Assembly: GCF_900456975.1 (NCBI RefSeq)
Contig: NZ_UGYM01000002.1
Coordinates: 2,232,001-2,296,000 of the forward strand
Direction: 5' to 3'
Length of the DNA stretch: 64,000 nucleotides
Source of the DNA: Shewanella baltica
GTDB lineage: Bacteria > Pseudomonadota > Gammaproteobacteria > Enterobacterales > Shewanellaceae
Below are positions 1 through 10,603 of this stretch, piece after piece. Below the pieces are notes generated by a model. That model ran no database searches. It worked only from the letters and a program-made list of their open reading frames with translations, and was not told the origin of the DNA. The translations under genes and the position numbers were made by a program. Every line of letters begins with the position of its first letter. Position 1 is the first letter of the stretch.

Positions 1-2226
1 GGTATTGCGGGTATGGGCGGCGCAGCGTTTCCGACTCACATCAAGCTTAATCCGGTCAGTGAAATCGATTTAGTCATCATCAACGGCGTCGAATGCGAAC
101 CTTATATCAGCGCCGATGACAGATTAATGCGTGAATACAGCCAAGATATCCTCGCAGGTATTGGCATAATTCATCGGCTATTAACGCCAAAACGCATTGT
201 TATCGCCATTGAAGACAATAAACCTGAAGCGGCCAAAGCCATGCAAGCTGCTGTCAGCCAATGCGGACTCCCAGCGGGCAGCATTCGGGTCACGGTTATC
301 CCGACAAAATACCCTTCTGGCGGTGAAAAGCAGTTAATTCAGATCATTACTGGCCGCGAAGTGCCCTCGGGCGCCATTCCCGCCAAACTCGGTATCGTGG
401 TACATAACGTCGGTACTGCCTATGCAATTCATCAAGCCGTCACTCAAGGCAAGCCTTTGGTTGAACGCGTTGTGACTGTGACAGGCAGAAATGTCGGCAA
501 ACCAGGGAACTACTGGTTACCGATAGGCACGCCCGTTGATCACGTTCTGACTGCAACTGAATTCACGCCAGAGCCTGACCAAAAGGTGATTATTGGCGGG
601 CCTATGATGGGCCATGCGTTAGCGAATATCCAAGTGCCTATTTTAAAAGGTACTAACTGTATTCTGGTGCCAAGCAGCCAAGAAATTGGTAGCACGCCCG
701 AAGAAAAAGCCTGTATCCGCTGCGGCGAATGCGCCACTGCCTGCCCTGCACTCTTGTTGCCACAACAACTCTTTTGGCACGCCAAGGCCGAAGAATACGA
801 TAAAGCCGCCAGTTACAATCTAAAGGATTGTATTGAATGCGGTTGTTGTAGTTACGTTTGCCCGAGTGATATTCCATTAGTAGAGTATTACCGCATTGCC
901 AAATCAGCACTCAAACAAGCCGCCGATGAGAAGCAGCAAGCAGAGCGCGCCAAACAGCGCTTCGATGCCCGCTTAGCGCGTCTTGAAGAAGAAAAACTGG
1001 CCCGTGAAGCTAAGGCGAAAGAGGCGTCTGAACGCCGACAAGCCAGCATGACAGGCACAGATAAAAATGCCGTCGCCGAAGCCATGGCGCGTATCGCGGC
1101 GAAAAAAGCCGCAGCGGCACAAGCTATCACTGGTGAATCAATTACCGAAGAGTCAAGCGTCACAACAACTGACACCACGGAAGTGCCAAAAGGTAAGGCC
1201 GCCGTTGCCGCCGCCATCGTCCGTGCTAAAGCGAAAAGAGCTGCGCAAGCAAATGCCGATGGCACTGACACCAATGGTGCTGAAACTGACAGTGCTAGAA
1301 CAGACAATATGGTTAATGTTGATGCAAACGACTCCATCTCAGCAACAGATGCGATAGCGCAGGAAGCGCCTTTATCCCAGAAAGACAAAGTCGCTGCGGC
1401 AATTGCGCGCGCCAAGGCCAAAAAAGCGGCTCAGCAAACCGATACCGTACCGCTTGAGCCTACTGAAACCGCTGACAGCACATCAGAGCTTAGCGCTGCA
1501 GATGATAAAAAGGCGAAAGTAGCAGCAGCCGTTGCTCGTGCCAAAGCTAAGAAAGCGGCGCAGCAAGCAGAAACCGCCGCTAGTGATATTGAAGTTAGCA
1601 ATACTGAAATTAGCGTTAGTGACGTTAATGATGCTGAAGCGATTAAGAAAGCCAAAGTAGCCGCCGCGGTTGCCCGTGCTAAAGCGAAAAAAGCCGCGCA
1701 ACAAGCTGAGACAAATACTGAAAATGGTTTAAGCCAGACCGCGACTCCAGCAGTTGATTCCACAGCTAGCGTTCATGCAGATGTGAATGCTGATGCAGAA
1801 ACCGCTGTTAATGCAGTCGCTACTGATATTGAAGTTAGCATCACTGACGTTAGCGTTAACGACGCTGAAGCGATTAAAAAGGCCAAAGTGGCGGCCGCTG
1901 TTGCTCGTGCTAAAGCGAAGAAAATAGCAGCTGCATCAGCAGAGTCTAAAACTGATGCTGAAATAGAGTCCGTTGACGAGATCCAAACTGAAGCTAACGT
2001 GACATCGCCCTCGATAGCAGCAACGCTTGAGACTGCAACAACTGAAGCTGATGCCGTTTTGCCATCGGTGGAATCTGCTGCAGAGCCCATTGAAACGGCG
2101 CCGTTATCCAGTGATGAGCTTAAAAAAGCGCAGATTGCTGCGACTATCGCCAAGGCAAAAGCCAAAAAAGCGGCACTCGCCCAAGAAGCCAACGCTTCGA
2201 GCGACTCAAGTGTGACTAATGATTAA
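1..2226 (+). CDS. rnfC: RnfC, electron transport complex subunit C (5' end outside window)
   Basis: Peripheral subunit of the Rnf/Rsx complex, which moves electrons between NADH and ferredoxin-like carriers coupled to ion flow. The frame is open from base 1 and already reads GIAGMGGAAFPTHIKL, a motif inside RnfC, so the true start lies upstream. Two four-cysteine clusters for [4Fe-4S] centres are visible: CIRCGECATACP (about 720-755) and CIECGCCSYVCP (about 829-864). After about base 960 the protein becomes a very long Ala/Lys-rich tail of about 400 residues. It carries six or seven copies of a module like KKAKVAAAVARAKAKKAAQQ separated by acidic Ser/Thr-rich linkers. Such tails occur in enterobacterial and Shewanella RnfC and vary in length. 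rnfD follows after 26 bases. Confidence 0.97.
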   Translation, partial: GIAGMGGAAFPTHIKLNPVSEIDLVIINGVECEPYISADDRLMREYSQDILAGIGIIHRLLTPKRIVIAIEDNKPEAAKAMQAAVSQCGLPAGSIRVTVIPTKYPSGGEKQLIQIITGREVPSGAIPAKLGIVVHNVGTAYAIHQAVTQGKPLVERVVTVTGRNVGKPGNYWLPIGTPVDHVLTATEFTPEPDQKVIIGGPMMGHALANIQVPILKGTNCILVPSSQEIGSTPEEKACIRCGECATACPALLLPQQLFWHAKAEEYDKAASYNLKDCIECGCCSYVCPSDIPLVEYYRIAKSALKQAADEKQQAERAKQRFDARLARLEEEKLAREAKAKEASERRQASMTGTDKNAVAEAMARIAAKKAAAAQAITGESITEESSVTTTDTTEVPKGKAAVAAAIVRAKAKRAAQANADGTDTNGAETDSARTDNMVNVDANDSISATDAIAQEAPLSQKDKVAAAIARAKAKKAAQQTDTVPLEPTETADSTSELSAADDKKAKVAAAVARAKAKKAAQQAETAASDIEVSNTEISVSDVNDAEAIKKAKVAAAVARAKAKKAAQQAETNTENGLSQTATPAVDSTASVHADVNADAETAVNAVATDIEVSITDVSVNDAEAIKKAKVAAAVARAKAKKIAAASAESKTDAEIESVDEIQTEANVTSPSIAATLETATTEADAVLPSVESAAEPIETAPLSSDELKKAQIAATIAKAKAKKAALAQEANASSDSSVTND
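1075..2190 (+). repeat. Repeated Ala/Lys-rich modules in the rnfC tail
   Basis: Imperfect in-frame repeats encode a helical KVAAAVARAKAKKAA-type module, seen near 1080, 1191, 1380, 1506, 1645, 1876 and 2122. The copies at 1506, 1645 and 1876 are nearly identical at the protein level. The linkers also repeat: the block IEVSNTEISVSD near 1590 resembles IEVSITDVSVND near 1830. This fits recent duplication inside the tail and makes the locus prone to length change. Confidence 0.85.
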
Positions 2227-2237
2227 GAACAGAATGA

Positions 2238-3302
<1,065 letters not shown>

Positions 3303-3358
3303 GGTCATGCTAAGCGATAACATCATTCTGCGGGCAACGAGAGCTTAAGGATAAAAAG

Positions 3359-3997
3359 TTGAAAAATCCGATGATTAAAAATGGTTTTTTATTGGCATTG
3401 TTTGCCTTGATTTGCACTGGGCTCGTCGCCGCTGTCAATCAACAAACCGTCGATAAAATTAAGCAGCAAGAACAGCAGGAATTAATGCGAGTGTTACATC
3501 AATTAATTCCTGATGAAATGCACGATAACGAGCTAACTGCTCAATGTACTTTGCTGCTGGATAAAGACGCATTAGGAACCGACAGCCCAATGCCCGCCTA
3601 TATAGCCACCAGTGCAGGCAAACCTGTGGCCATCGCCATTGAAGCCATCGCGCCCGATGGCTATAACGGTAATATCAAATTGATTGTGGGTATTAGCACG
3701 AAAGGCGAAGTCCTAGGCGTTCGCACCTTAGCTCACCAAGAGACACCCGGGCTCGGTGATAAAATCGATCTGCGTAAATCCAATTGGGTCTCTCAGTTTG
3801 TCGGTAAAGTATTAGGCTCGGCAGATGACAAACAATGGTTGGTTAAAAAAGACGGTGGCGATTTTGATCAATTTACTGGCGCGACTATCACCCCGCGCGC
3901 TTATGTCAAAGCAGTCAAAAACGCAGTATGGTATTTCAACAATAACCAAGCGCAAATTTTCAGTCTGCCGCTAAATTGTGAGGCCAACCATGACTAA
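3359..3997 (+). CDS. rnfG: RnfG, electron transport complex FMN-binding subunit G
   Basis: Periplasm-facing FMN protein of the Rnf complex, anchored by one N-terminal membrane helix (roughly residues 7-25). The covalent FMN motif is TGATIT near residues 174-179. I kept the TTG start because an AAGGA element lies about eight bases upstream of it, while the in-frame ATG four codons later would be too far away. The 212-residue length matches the family. The gene overlaps the start of rnfE by eight bases, so the two are probably translationally coupled. Confidence 0.95.
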   Translation: MKNPMIKNGFLLALFALICTGLVAAVNQQTVDKIKQQEQQELMRVLHQLIPDEMHDNELTAQCTLLLDKDALGTDSPMPAYIATSAGKPVAIAIEAIAPDGYNGNIKLIVGISTKGEVLGVRTLAHQETPGLGDKIDLRKSNWVSQFVGKVLGSADDKQWLVKKDGGDFDQFTGATITPRAYVKAVKNAVWYFNNNQAQIFSLPLNCEANHD

Positions 3998-4688
3998 TTA
4001 TCGCGAAATTGCTTGGCAAGGTCTGTGGAAGAATAACCCTGGCCTAGTGCAACTGTTAGGCTTGTGCCCTCTGCTTGCGGTCACAGCGACGATCACGAAC
4101 GCCCTTGGCCTTGGTCTAGCGACTATGTTGGTGCTGATTGGCTCTAACATTTTGGTGTCGCTGGTGCGCGACTATGTGCCCAAAGAAATTCGTATTCCGG
4201 TATTTGTGATGATCATCGCCGCGCTGGTGACCACAGTGCAACTGCTTATCAATGCCTATGCCTACGGTCTGTATTTATCCCTTGGGATCTTCCTGCCGTT
4301 GATTGTGACCAACTGCATCATTATCGGTCGCGCCGAAGCCTTTGCCTCGCGCAATAACGCCTTTAGCGCCGCCTTTGATGGCTTAATGATGGGACTCGGT
4401 TTTACCTTAGTGCTTACAGTACTTGGCGCAACGCGGGAAATATTAGGTCAAGGGACACTGTTTGATGGCGCCGATCAACTGCTCGGCCCGTGGGCGAAAT
4501 CCTTAACCATCCATTTATGGCAAGTCGATACTCCCTTCCTGCTTGCTATGCTGCCACCTGGCGCATTTATCGTCATGGGACTATTGATTGCACTGAAAAA
4601 CGTGATTGATAAAAAAGTGAAAGATCGCCAACCTCAAGTCGCTGCCGAGCCAAGTGTCACCCGTGCGCGCATCACTAAGGTTGGTTAG
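3990..4688 (+). CDS. rnfE: RnfE, electron transport complex membrane subunit E
   Basis: Last membrane subunit of the Rnf complex. About 232 residues with six hydrophobic segments and the conserved stretch [17 protein letters not shown] near the N-terminus. The ATG at 3990 is chosen because it starts the family's usual [12 protein letters not shown] N-terminus and overlaps the end of rnfG. The C-terminal 25 residues are basic and cytoplasmic. nth follows after a gap holding a strong hairpin, matching the rnf-nth order of gammaproteobacteria. Confidence 0.96.
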   Translation: MTNYREIAWQGLWKNNPGLVQLLGLCPLLAVTATITNALGLGLATMLVLIGSNILVSLVRDYVPKEIRIPVFVMIIAALVTTVQLLINAYAYGLYLSLGIFLPLIVTNCIIIGRAEAFASRNNAFSAAFDGLMMGLGFTLVLTVLGATREILGQGTLFDGADQLLGPWAKSLTIHLWQVDTPFLLAMLPPGAFIVMGLLIALKNVIDKKVKDRQPQVAAEPSVTRARITKVG

Positions 4689-4707
4689 GCTTTCAACATA
4701 AAGGCTT

Positions 4708-4779
4708 AATTCCAGCATAGTACAGAGAATGGTGTTCAACGCTTAATGTGCGCCTAGCGCACTTAAGCGACTGGAATTA
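4708..4779 (+). terminator. Nested hairpin after the rnf operon
   Basis: The core is CGCTTAA-TGTGCGC facing GCGCACTTAAGCG (4740-4769). The arms TAATTCCAG and CTGGAATTA lie outside it. The structure is strong but has no T-run on the plus side, so it may be an mRNA-stabilising or processing element rather than a classic intrinsic terminator. Confidence 0.5.
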
Positions 4780-4925
4780 AAACATAATATATCAAAGCAT
4801 AAGCACTCAGCATAAGAACTCAAAGCATAGGAAATCAGCAGGTCTAGGTTTCAAGCTCGTTCAATCATCATTAATACCCTATTGATAATGGCTAGTTGAA
4901 CCCAATAACCGCGCAGGAATCGTAC

Positions 4926-5567
4926 ATGAATCAAGAAAAACGCATCCAGATCCTCACCCGTCTTCGCGATAACAATCCGAAACCTGAAACCGAACTCAAT
5001 TTTTCCAGTCCTTTTGAACTCTTAGTCGCAGTGACCTTATCCGCCCAAGCGACGGATGTGAGCGTCAACAAGGCAACGGACAAACTCTTTCCTGTGGCGA
5101 ACACGGCCCATAGCATTTATGCCCTTGGCGTCGATGGTTTAAAACAATACATAAAAACCATAGGCTTATATAACAACAAAGCCGTCAATGTGATTAAAGC
5201 CTGTGAGATCTTGATTGAGAAATACAATGGTGAAGTGCCTGAAAACCGTGAAGCCCTAGAGTCTCTGCCTGGCGTTGGCCGTAAAACGGCAAACGTGGTG
5301 CTCAATACTGCGTTTGGTTGGCCGACAATCGCCGTCGACACCCATATTTTCCGCCTCGCTAATCGCACTAAATTCGCGCCCGGCAAGAACGTGGTCGAAG
5401 TGGAAGATAAAATGCTGAAAGTCGTGCCTGCAGAATTTAAAGTCGATGTGCATCACTGGTTTATCTTGCACGGGCGCTACACTTGCCTCGCGCGCAAACC
5501 TCGCTGCGGCAGCTGTATCATTGAAGACTTGTGTGAATTTAAAGAAAAAATTTATCCTGAAGAGTAA
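4926..5567 (+). CDS. nth: Endonuclease III
   Basis: Bifunctional DNA glycosylase/AP lyase for oxidised pyrimidines in base excision repair. The helix-hairpin-helix LPGVGRKTANVVL carries the catalytic lysine. The catalytic aspartate is in AVDTHIFRLANR. The C-terminal iron-sulfur loop has spacing C-x6-C-x2-C-x5-C (CLARKPRCGSCIIEDLC). Length is 213 residues, as in E. coli. I start at ATG 4926 (MNQEKRIQ) because it matches the family N-terminus; an upstream in-frame start at 4896 adds ten residues not expected. It follows rnfE as in many enteric and marine gammaproteobacteria. Confidence 0.97.
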   Translation: MNQEKRIQILTRLRDNNPKPETELNFSSPFELLVAVTLSAQATDVSVNKATDKLFPVANTAHSIYALGVDGLKQYIKTIGLYNNKAVNVIKACEILIEKYNGEVPENREALESLPGVGRKTANVVLNTAFGWPTIAVDTHIFRLANRTKFAPGKNVVEVEDKMLKVVPAEFKVDVHHWFILHGRYTCLARKPRCGSCIIEDLCEFKEKIYPEE

Positions 5568-5578
5568 ACCCAAGCGAG

Positions 5579-5836
5579 TTAGCCTTGGCTTTTCTTCTCG
5601 AGCAAACTGACTAACTCTTCATATTTCGGCCCTTGCCCAAATTGCGGCAAGGCCACTGCAAAGACCACGAGTCCAAAGGCCATATAAATGGCGAACTCAT
5701 TGACCCACAAACCAGATATCGTCAGTCGAGTACCCAGCACGACTAATGCAATCACAGCTAACCGCACCTTCTGCGCCATCTGTACTTTTCGCTTAGCCGA
5801 TGCAATTAATGCTATTTCAGTTTCGCTAAACAACAT
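5579..5836 (-). CDS. Small two-helix membrane protein, function unknown
   Basis: An 85-residue protein starting MLFSETEIALIASAKR. A basic N-terminal amphipathic part is followed by two hydrophobic segments (about residues 25-42 and 50-66) and a charged tail ending LVSLLEKKSQG. The longer frame reaching 5923 would translate through the stem of a terminator, so the internal ATG at 5836 is preferred; AAGGAT lies nearby upstream. Convergent with nth. I do not recognise a family. Confidence 0.7.
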   Translation of the reverse strand: MLFSETEIALIASAKRKVQMAQKVRLAVIALVVLGTRLTISGLWVNEFAIYMAFGLVVFAVALPQFGQGPKYEELVSLLEKKSQG

Positions 5837-5882
5837 CTTCAAATCCTTGTTAAGTTTTACGTGCATTAAATCACAGACAAAC

Positions 5883-5907
5883 AAAAAGCCGCAATAGCGG
5901 CTTTTTT
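5883..5907. terminator. Intrinsic terminator
   Basis: AAAAAGCCGC-AATA-GCGGCTTTTTT is a perfect GC stem with A- and T-runs on both sides. On the minus strand it lies downstream of the 28-residue gene at 5949, separating it from the gene starting at 5836. Confidence 0.9.
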
Positions 5908-5948
5908 GCTTAACTTGGTACAAGGTTAACTGAAACTTGTATTGCTAG

Positions 5949-6035
5949 TTAAAAGATTGAAACAAAGAACGCGCTGAAAAATAAAGCAATTACAAGTGTA
6001 GTGCCTAAGGCCATTTTAAGTTCGGTGTTCATCAT
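5949..6035 (-). CDS. Tiny single-helix membrane protein
   Basis: A 28-codon frame (MMNTELKMALGTTLVIALF..., ending FVSIF) is preceded by a good ribosome binding site (AGGAG, read on the minus strand from about 6048) and followed by the terminator at 5883-5907. Nearly the whole product is one hydrophobic helix. The second ATG (6032) is an alternative start. The signals make it a credible small membrane protein; function unknown. Confidence 0.6.
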   Translation of the reverse strand: MMNTELKMALGTTLVIALFFSAFFVSIF

Positions 6036-6299
6036 TCACTCTCCTAGTTGGTATGGCCATATTATCGTCAACCCTGCGGTAAAAACCCATGTTTGTATCT
6101 GTGTTTTGTGAGCGACAGCCAATTTATCGGCAATTTTATTTTCAAAATTAGCAAAATCGTCCGTCGACAGCCAACCTTTCTCTATCCTAGCCAGTCGAAT
6201 TGGTCAAGTGCGATAAAATCCCCATAAATAACAATTGTGGTCAAACGCAGAGACATTTTTGATATACTCCTCGCCGAAATCTATTTATAGAGAGGACCT

Positions 6300-6710
6300 A
6301 TGTCGCAACTATTACACACTATGATCCGCGTCGGTAACTTAGAACGCAGTATTGCTTTTTATACTGAAGTACTCGGCATGAAACTCCTTCGCACCTCTGA
6401 AAACCCAGAATACAAATATTCTTTAGCTTTCGTAGGTTACGGTGAAGAGTCCACAGGCCAAGCCGTGGTTGAACTGACCTATAACTGGGGCACAGACAAA
6501 TACGATTTAGGCACAGGCTTTGGCCACTTAGCCATTGGCGATGAAGATATTTACGCCCGTTGTGCTGCTATTGCTGCAGCCGGTGGCAAAGTAACACGCG
6601 CCCCAGGTCCAGTCGCAGGCGGCACCACTGAGATTGCCTTTGTTGAAGATCCAGACGGTTATAAAATTGAGTTCATCCAAATGAAATCGGCGACTCAAGG
6701 TTTAGGTTAA
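6300..6710 (+). CDS. gloA: Lactoylglutathione lyase (glyoxalase I)
   Basis: Converts the hemithioacetal of methylglyoxal and glutathione to S-lactoylglutathione, the first step of methylglyoxal detoxification. The 136-residue single-domain form is the usual bacterial nickel enzyme. The four metal ligands are in place: His6, Glu58 (VVELTYNWG), His76 (FGHLAIG) and Glu124 (YKIEFIQ). The start ATG follows AGAGAGGACCT, a good ribosome binding site. It is a single-gene unit closed by a terminator. Confidence 0.97.
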   Translation: MSQLLHTMIRVGNLERSIAFYTEVLGMKLLRTSENPEYKYSLAFVGYGEESTGQAVVELTYNWGTDKYDLGTGFGHLAIGDEDIYARCAAIAAAGGKVTRAPGPVAGGTTEIAFVEDPDGYKIEFIQMKSATQGLG

Positions 6711-6763
6711 GTCTTGCCACCTGAGCAAGAAGATTAACTGAGCAGAACAGTTCGCTAAATGAG

Positions 6764-6797
6764 AAATGCCGAATCTTGATTCGGCATTTTTGTTTTT
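6764..6797 (+). terminator. Terminator after gloA
   Basis: AAATGCCGAATC-TTG-ATTCGGCATTTTTG gives a long stem followed by T-rich sequence. Confidence 0.9.
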
Positions 6798-6868
6798 ATA
6801 ATTTATATCTTGCGTTAGGCACAAAGAAACGTAACACAAGCCAACGATTCACCGCTCGCACTATGTGT

Positions 6869-7537
6869 TTAAGCTGATTTAATCGACGTTTTATCTTGTC
6901 CACTGGTCGTCTTTTTCACGGTTTTATTCATCCCTTTGCCGCTGAGGATGCGCTTAAGCCAAGGCGTGCGCCATAGCAATAACACGCTAAAACCTAAGAT
7001 ATAAAGACTCGGCTCAATGATTTCCGATTTTACCGACCAGTAAAAATGGATTGGCGCTAATATCGCGACTAAATACACCCCATTATGCAAGGTCTGCCAA
7101 CGACGTCCCATCTTACGCATCAAGCCTTTAAACGAAGTTATCGCCAAAGCAGTGACGATAAGATAAGCCACAGCGCCGACTAAAATGTACGGCCGTTTTA
7201 CCACTTCGCTAAACAGTAATTCCCAAGCAAACAACAGATCTAAACTAAAGAATGCCAGAATATGCAAAGTGGCATAGGCGAACACATATAACCCCACCAA
7301 GCGACGAGTCTGCATTAATAGCCCTTGCTTGGTCAGCTTGGCAATCGGTGAGATCAATAAGGTCGCCGCTAAGGCATTTAACGCGCCTATACCTGTGTAG
7401 TGGATAATGTGCTGCACGGGATCGCCGCCCGCGCGGCCTAACACTACAGTGAGCACCAGGTAGACGATGGGCACTAAACCCAGCAAATGAAATAACGCTT
7501 TTAACCAAAACAAGTGCTTAGCGGTTAATCTCAACAT
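6869..7537 (-). CDS. msrQ: MsrQ, heme-binding membrane subunit of the MsrPQ methionine sulfoxide reductase
   Basis: Inner-membrane b-heme protein that passes quinol electrons to the periplasmic MsrP, which repairs oxidised methionines in envelope proteins. The 222-residue sequence has six hydrophobic segments typical of the ferric-reductase-like fold. Conserved histidines lie in HIIHYTG, LHILAFF, TLHNGVY and LAPIHFYW. The last 25 residues are basic and cytoplasmic. The gene lies 46 bases downstream of msrP on the same strand, so they form an msrP-msrQ operon. Confidence 0.95.
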   Translation of the reverse strand: MLRLTAKHLFWLKALFHLLGLVPIVYLVLTVVLGRAGGDPVQHIIHYTGIGALNALAATLLISPIAKLTKQGLLMQTRRLVGLYVFAYATLHILAFFSLDLLFAWELLFSEVVKRPYILVGAVAYLIVTALAITSFKGLMRKMGRRWQTLHNGVYLVAILAPIHFYWSVKSEIIEPSLYILGFSVLLLWRTPWLKRILSGKGMNKTVKKTTSGQDKTSIKSA

Positions 7538-7583
7538 TGTTCATCCCCGCTTAATGGCGTATTTCCAAACAGCAAACCAAGCA

Positions 7584-8618
7584 TCAATAGTTTTTCCTCA
7601 GATCCATACCGTCATAGAGGGAAGCCACAAACTCGCCGTAACCGTTGAACGGCTGGGTATCAATACGGGTTGCAGAGAATAGTCCGCCCTCGCCAATACG
7701 ACGTTCACTGGCCTGTGACCAACGTGGATGATCCACCGCCGGATTGACGTTGGCATAGAATCCATACTCGTGTGAGGCAAGCTGATTCCAACTGGTGGGC
7801 GGCTGTTTATCCATGACGCGAATTCGCACTATCGATTTAATGCTCTTAAAGCCATATTTCCACGGTACCACTAAGCGGATCGGCGCGCCGTTCTGCGGTG
7901 GCAGGGTCTTGCCGTACAAACCGACCGACATTAAGGTTAAATCGTTCATGGCTTCGGCTATCGTCAGGCCTTCAACATAGGGATAATGAATGCCACCGCC
8001 CATTAATCGACTCTTCTGCCCCGGCATTTGCTCGGGATCAAAAGCGGTTTCGAAGGCGACATACTTGCCCTTGCTAGTTACACCCACTTTTTTCAATAAT
8101 GCCGCCAGCGGGAACCCCACCCAAGGGATCACCATGGACCAAGCTTCAACGCAGCGCAGACGATAATTACGCTCCTCAAGCGGGAACATTTTAGTGAGAT
8201 CATTAAAATCTAAAGTCATGGGCCGTTCGACTTCACCTTCGATACGCAGTTGCCAAGGATCAACTTTAAAACCTTGGGCATTATTGAAGGGATCTTGCTT
8301 ATCCGTACCAAACTCATAAAAGTTATTGTGCTGTGTCACCTTATCTAACGGGGTTAACACATCGGCATCACCGTATTGTTTATTAGTTTGGAAGGTCAGT
8401 GGCGTCGTGATAAATGAGGACTTAGGCTGATCGCCAAACAGATCGAACAAGCCGGCCTGCACGTAGCCGGGCACACTGGCGCCGATAGCACCAAGCCCCA
8501 TGGCTTTCACTATCTGCCGGCGCGAGCGAAACACCGCTTCGGGCGTCACTTGGTTATCTTGCATGTGCCACTGCGCTTTTTTAAGAATACCTGGGGTAAA
8601 ACGGGAATGTTTAGCCAA
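7584..8618 (-). CDS. msrP: MsrP, periplasmic molybdoenzyme methionine sulfoxide reductase catalytic subunit
   Basis: Reduces methionine sulfoxides of periplasmic proteins using a molybdopterin cofactor. The N-terminus has a twin-arginine signal ([10 protein letters not shown], followed by [13 protein letters not shown]), showing export of the folded enzyme by Tat. The sulfite-oxidase-type domain includes the molybdenum-ligating cysteine in [15 protein letters not shown] near residue 155. Length (344) is normal. It is transcribed together with msrQ and divergently from rmuC. Confidence 0.96.
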   Translation of the reverse strand: MAKHSRFTPGILKKAQWHMQDNQVTPEAVFRSRRQIVKAMGLGAIGASVPGYVQAGLFDLFGDQPKSSFITTPLTFQTNKQYGDADVLTPLDKVTQHNNFYEFGTDKQDPFNNAQGFKVDPWQLRIEGEVERPMTLDFNDLTKMFPLEERNYRLRCVEAWSMVIPWVGFPLAALLKKVGVTSKGKYVAFETAFDPEQMPGQKSRLMGGGIHYPYVEGLTIAEAMNDLTLMSVGLYGKTLPPQNGAPIRLVVPWKYGFKSIKSIVRIRVMDKQPPTSWNQLASHEYGFYANVNPAVDHPRWSQASERRIGEGGLFSATRIDTQPFNGYGEFVASLYDGMDLRKNY

Positions 8619-8882
8619 TTGACACCTCTACCATCTAATGATTAACGCCACCGAGTCGCGATAAAAGCTTATCTGGCGCTCGTCTGTATCGCTCACTTCT
8701 ATGCTCACTTTAATATAGACAGGTAAAAGCCAGAAAAACTTTCCACCCGTGAATAAATTCACCTTAAACGTATAAGACTTGCTCATTCAAGCATTAAGCG
8801 CAGATATAGTTGATTAAAGGGCTTGAAGCCTATTGGGCGGCATGCGAACCTAAGCGCCAAAGCTAAAGGAGTGCTATTGATC

Positions 8883-10442
8883 ATGCCATTTTCTCAATCT
8901 TTTTCCGTCGCCGAAATCATCGGCCTTCTCGCCATTGCATTCTTAGGCCTGTTGATCGGTGCCCTGCTCAATCAAAGACTCACGCGCCAACGTTGGCAAC
9001 AACATAAAGATCAACTTGAGCAAGAGATGCGTCAAGTGAATGAAGATGCTGAATTATCCTTAGCACAACAGCAAATTTTGGTTGATGACAAAGAGGCGCA
9101 ACTGCGCCAATACCAGCAGCGCCTTGAGCTCAAAATTGAACAATTAGGTAAAGCCGAGGCCTTAGCCGAACGTGTACCCACCTTAGAGCAACAATTGAAT
9201 GACAGCCAGCGCCGTCAGTTAGAAATTCAATTGGCGCTGTCGAAATCCAATGCCATGCAGCAAACCATTCAAGCCAAGGCCGATGCCCAGCAAGAATCAC
9301 TGCAGGATAAAATCGCTAGCTTAGAATCGGCCGAAGTGCGCTTACAAACCCAATTTGAAAACCTCGCCAATCGAATCTTTGAAGAACGTAGCGAAAACTT
9401 TAAGCATCAAAATGCCAGCCAACTCGAAGGCGTGCTTGGGCCATTGAAACAACAGCTTGAAGGATTCAGACAGCAAATTCGTGAATCCTACACCCACGAA
9501 CAGTCCGAGCGCAGCGCCCTTAAACATCAACTTGAGCACCTCAGAGATCTCAATCTGAAGATGAGCCAAGATGCAATCAACCTGACCAAAGCGCTCAAGG
9601 GTGATAACAAGCAGCAAGGTAACTGGGGTGAAGTGATCCTCGATCGCGTGCTGCAGGAAAGCGGTCTACGTGAAGGCCATGAATACCATACCCAGCAAGA
9701 TCTCAAGGACGACAACGGTAAGCGCTTTAAGCCGGATGTGATTGTGCATCTGCCAGAAAATAAAGACGTGGTCATCGATGCTAAAATGTCCTTAGTCAGT
9801 TATGAGCGTTACTTCAACAGTGAAGATCCTGCCCTACGCCAACAGGCGATTAATGAGCATGTGATCTCGATTCGCAGTCACATTAAGGGCTTGAGTCAAA
9901 AGGATTATCAAAATCTGCACGGGCTTAAGAGCCTCGATTATGTGTTGATGTTTATTCCTATTGAACCGGCATTTTTACTGGCGTTAGAGCATGATCCTAG
10001 CCTAGTCAATTTTGCTCTTGAGCAGAATATCATGTTGGTAAGCCCGACGAATTTACTGGTAGCCCTGCGCACCATTAACAATATTTGGCGCTACGAATAT
10101 CAAAACCAACACGCGCAAACCATAGCAAAACAAGCGGGTCGTATTTACGACAAGTTATGTGGTTATATTGAAGACATGGAAAAACTCGGTCGTGCCTTAG
10201 ATAACGCCGAAAAAACCTATCACAGCGCCATGAACAAGCTGTCATCGGGCAAAGGTAACTTAGTGCGTCAAGCCCACTTAATGCAGCAACTCGGGGTCGA
10301 TACCAGTAAACAGCTGGATAAAATGCTGCTAGAAAAAGCACTCAATGAAGCCCAAGACGACAACGACACACAGGATGATGACGCTGAGCTAACGCTGCCG
10401 CCAACGCGCGATCCTAAGGACACAGAACTCGAACCCGCATAA
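8883..10442 (+). CDS. rmuC: RmuC family DNA recombination protein
   Basis: Predicted nuclease-fold protein known from E. coli to limit recombination at short inverted repeats. It has an N-terminal membrane helix (about residues 8-28), a long Gln/Glu-rich coiled coil (about 30-180), then the RmuC domain. In that domain KFKPDVIVHLPENKDVVIDAK contains the Asp...Asp-x-Lys pattern of the PD-(D/E)xK fold. The C-terminal tail is acidic. ATG 8883 is preceded by AAAGGAG about eleven bases away; an in-frame TTG two codons earlier (8877) has tighter spacing and is possible. Confidence 0.93.
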   Translation: MPFSQSFSVAEIIGLLAIAFLGLLIGALLNQRLTRQRWQQHKDQLEQEMRQVNEDAELSLAQQQILVDDKEAQLRQYQQRLELKIEQLGKAEALAERVPTLEQQLNDSQRRQLEIQLALSKSNAMQQTIQAKADAQQESLQDKIASLESAEVRLQTQFENLANRIFEERSENFKHQNASQLEGVLGPLKQQLEGFRQQIRESYTHEQSERSALKHQLEHLRDLNLKMSQDAINLTKALKGDNKQQGNWGEVILDRVLQESGLREGHEYHTQQDLKDDNGKRFKPDVIVHLPENKDVVIDAKMSLVSYERYFNSEDPALRQQAINEHVISIRSHIKGLSQKDYQNLHGLKSLDYVLMFIPIEPAFLLALEHDPSLVNFALEQNIMLVSPTNLLVALRTINNIWRYEYQNQHAQTIAKQAGRIYDKLCGYIEDMEKLGRALDNAEKTYHSAMNKLSSGKGNLVRQAHLMQQLGVDTSKQLDKMLLEKALNEAQDDNDTQDDDAELTLPPTRDPKDTELEPA

Positions 10443-10449
10443 TGCCCAA

Positions 10450-10530
10450 ATTGATAAACTGAGTTGATAAATTGAGTTAATACACTGATTTGATAAACAA
10501 AGTTAATAGACCTAATTGATTGATAGAGTT
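10450..10530 (+). repeat. Degenerate tandem TTGATAAA-type repeats between rmuC and slt
   Basis: The sequence TTGATAAA(C/T)TGAGT recurs in decaying form at about 10452, 10464, 10489 and 10515, giving an AT-rich array directly behind rmuC. No gene is seen in it. Confidence 0.5.
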
Positions 10531-10603
10531 GAACACTCGCCAATAACCTTGAATCGATACGGACATGTCGATTGATACCTTGATGCCCGGAGGCAAAAGC
10601 TCC

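Noticed and set aside
888..1421. Long minus-strand open frames across rnfC (also 1431-1763 and 1773-2192)
   Set aside because: They are antisense shadows of the Ala/Lys-rich repeat codons, with low-complexity Ala/Ser products and no ribosome binding site.
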